A stretch of DNA of 64,000 nt from Andrena cerasifolii (Eukaryota; Arthropoda; Insecta; Hymenoptera; Andrenidae). Positions within the stretch are counted from its first letter, which is position 1; the number at the start of each line of letters is the position of its first letter. Both the position numbers and the translations under genes were made by a program. The DNA lies in contig NC_135133.1 of the NCBI RefSeq assembly GCF_050908995.1, positions 5,436,001 to 5,500,000 of the forward strand, in the 5' to 3' direction. Below are positions 62,095 to 64,000 of this stretch, piece by piece. The notes under the pieces are model-generated. The model saw only the letters and a program-made list of their open reading frames with translations, was not told the origin of the DNA and did no database searches.

Positions 62095-62995
62095 AGTATA
62101 GTCGCCTTAGATTCCCTTAATAGTCGCCTCATAGTCTTTTTACAGTCACGTTACAGTCACCATATCTGTTGCTCACTATAATCTCCTTGTTGGAATTTCA
62201 TAGTCTCTTTATAGTCTCTTTATAGTGTAGGAGGTGGTCTCAATAAAAACACAGACAAATAATAGTAACTGTGGACGTTTATTGAAGCTAGATCTGGACT
62301 GGTTACAGTCTGGAGACGAACAACGAACTGAGCCTTTCCGCAGGCTCCCAGGACAAGCAGAGCTTGGCCTGTTTGCGATAGTTGACCCAGGCGGGTGGGC
62401 CGAACTCGTCACGCACTTAAGGGGCGAGTTTGGTGTAACTAGCTGAAAATCGAGGCATTATCTTAACAGTCTTACGACGCAAAAGCGTCTGCACTATCTT
62501 ACAGGCCCAAGGAGGTGGCCTACTAGACTAAACAGTCTACAATGGTCATCTTATAGTCGTCATATAGTCACCTCTACAGTCATCATATCTGTTCTTCATT
62601 ATTATCCCTTTGTAGGAACTTCATGGTCTCCTTATAGTCTCTTTATAGTCACCTTATAGTATCTTTATAGTCACCTTATAGTCTCTTTATAGTCACCTTA
62701 TAGTCTCTTTATAGTCACCTTACTGTCACCATACCTGTTTTTTTATTATAATCCCCATGTAGGAACTTCATAGTCTCTTTATAGTCACCTTATAGTCTCT
62801 TTATAGTCACCTTATAGTCTCTTTATAGACACCTTATAGTCTCTTTATAGTCACCTTATACTCTCTTTATAGTCACCTTATGGTCGTCATATAGTCACCT
62901 TACTGTCACCATATCTGTTTTCTATTATAATCCCCATGTAGGAACTTCATGGTCTCCTTATAGTCTCTTTATAGTCTCGTTATAGTAGCTTTAAA
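62095..62995 (+). repeat. TAGTC minisatellite with higher-order structure
   Basis: The array is built of 11-base units of two alternating types, TTATAGTCTCT and TTATAGTCACC, so the working period is 22. A distinct longer block, with CACCATATCTGTT then ATAATCCCCATGTAGGAAC then TTCATAGTCTC, occurs near 62155, 62575, 62725 and 62905. This gives a higher-order repeat of roughly 150-180 bases in the right part. The right part is more homogeneous than the left, as expected from recent local amplification. A 316-base insertion (62226-62541) splits the array. No coding sequence. Confidence 0.9.
62226..62541 (-). mobile_element. Solo-LTR-like insertion in the minisatellite
   Basis: On the minus strand the segment begins TGTAGACTGTTTAGTC and ends GACCACCTCCTACA, giving the TGT...ACA ends usual for LTRs, with a short inverted TGTAG/CTACA. 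An AATAAA signal lies on the minus strand at 62278-62283, about 50 bases before that end, as expected for an R-U5 boundary. It interrupts the TAGTC array cleanly. The flanking ATAG and ATGG could be a mutated 4-base target duplication. No internal retroelement region is present, so a solo LTR is the simplest reading. The family is unknown. Confidence 0.5.
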
Positions 62996-64000
62996 ATCGT
63001 ATTAGACATAGTTGTTTTACATGCATTCTCTGCTTCCTATAGTCAGCACGGCCAACACAAAGAAAGGAATGTCCTTTCCTACTATTATCCTACCAACAGA
63101 ATATTCAATTTCCCTTCTCGAACATCGTTCCGGGCCTCATAAATCAACGTCGCACGATGGCTATTGCTTTACTCTCCATAAAATCTCTGAACTATCACGA
63201 AGCAATGCGACTCGCAGCTCGAACCAAGTCCCCGTGACCCAGCACGCTTGATTCACGCCGCGACACGGATGCGCCGCGACAATCTCCCGCCGCGATTCCG
63301 CCGACCAAGTGGCGATTATAATTCACGCGGTGCTGCCCCCGTCGCCAGGAAATCGGAGCGCGTTGCAGCGTGCCGCGCAGACCGCAGGGATCGGCGATCG
63401 GCGCGGACGATAACGATGTCGTTACGCCGCTGCAACGCTAGCCAACGACACGGCCGACGAGTCGATAAACGCCGCGGCTAGACGCGCCGCCCGGCGCCGA
63501 CGAAACGACTCGCGTCCTCGTGATTGTTAATTAGCGCGATCCCAGTCGAAGTCGCCGACCACTGGGACACTTCGAATAACCGAGCAGCAACCCCGTTTTT
63601 CTAATGGCAACATCGATCCCTGATTAACGACTTTCGCAATGATTCCGCGTCGAAATTAATAACCGTGGAACCGGGCCGGGCTCGTCCAGAGCGAAATGAG
63701 AAATTCGTTTCGCAACGATCATCGCTCCCCGCGCACAGAGAGTAATTTACACGCTCGATAAATCAAACCGTTCGGAAATCTATGCAAATATCGTCGCCAG
63801 TTGATATGTGGCCTTGTTACCGAAACGACCCACCCCACCGGCGCGGAAGAAAAATCGCTGGCGCGGCGTTTATTGCTGAAATATCGTTTCAGCTATTACG
63901 CCTAATTATCGGTCGTACCAATAATAACGGTGATTTACAATCTGCTTGAAGCGTTATAGTGTTTACGAGCCATTAGTTGGGAAGATTTACGGCGAACGGT
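62996..64000. other. Unique non-coding DNA
   Basis: CpG-rich from about 63.2 kb with scattered TAATTA-type cores. Short frames only. Nothing else recognised. Confidence 0.5.

Noticed and set aside
62095..62995. Regular repeats resembling a CRISPR array
   Set aside because: Units are contiguous 11/22-mers without unique spacers and the context is eukaryotic, so it is a minisatellite.

Overview
The window looks like non-coding nuclear DNA from an insect, most likely a hymenopteran such as a bee, wasp or ant. This is inferred from style, not from a recognised gene. The single-copy DNA is GC-balanced and very rich in CpG, with frequent TAATTA-type cores, and it alternates sharply with AT-rich islands that nearly all turn out to be transposon debris. 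There is no bacterial gene organisation: no ribosome binding sites, no operons and no dense coding. I recognise no intact protein-coding gene, tRNA, rRNA or CRISPR array. The stretch is probably one large intergenic region or intron.

Layout. Positions 1-5.4 kb are unique DNA with a GA microsatellite. At 5.4-6.6 kb two TTAA-bounded elements share one TTAA and lie between diverged 100-bp direct repeats. A large fold-back element sits at 8.2-8.9 kb. A degenerate transposase C-terminus (acidic tract plus Cys-rich finger) lies at 13.6-13.9 kb. Further inverted-repeat elements are at 15.9-16.6, 17.8-18.3, 21.6-22.3, 27.8-28.0, 28.8-29.3 (one end weak), 38.8-39.0, 40.8-41.5 (composite, with a nested palindrome), 43.1-43.7, 48.4-48.8, 52.4-53.3 (a TTAA fold-back nested inside a different element) and 56.7-57.2 kb. 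A degenerate dispersed repeat lies at 26.2-26.8 kb. A TAGTC-rich minisatellite at 62.1-63.0 kb is interrupted by a solo-LTR-like insertion. The long stretches between these (8.9-13.1, 18.3-21.6, 22.3-26.2, 29.3-38.8, 43.7-48.4, 48.8-52.4, 53.3-56.7, 57.7-62.1 and 63.0-64.0 kb) are unique-looking and CpG-rich; their open frames overlap on both strands and match nothing I know.

Main pattern. Six elements begin TTAAGGGG or a close variant, and most also end in the inverse; their interiors are unrelated or only partly related. They are non-autonomous, as no TTAA-type transposase is visible. Two cases of nesting let the relative ages of families be read. If there is function here it is probably cis-regulatory DNA between the repeats, and one 70-nt hairpin at 37.07-37.15 kb deserves a small-RNA check.
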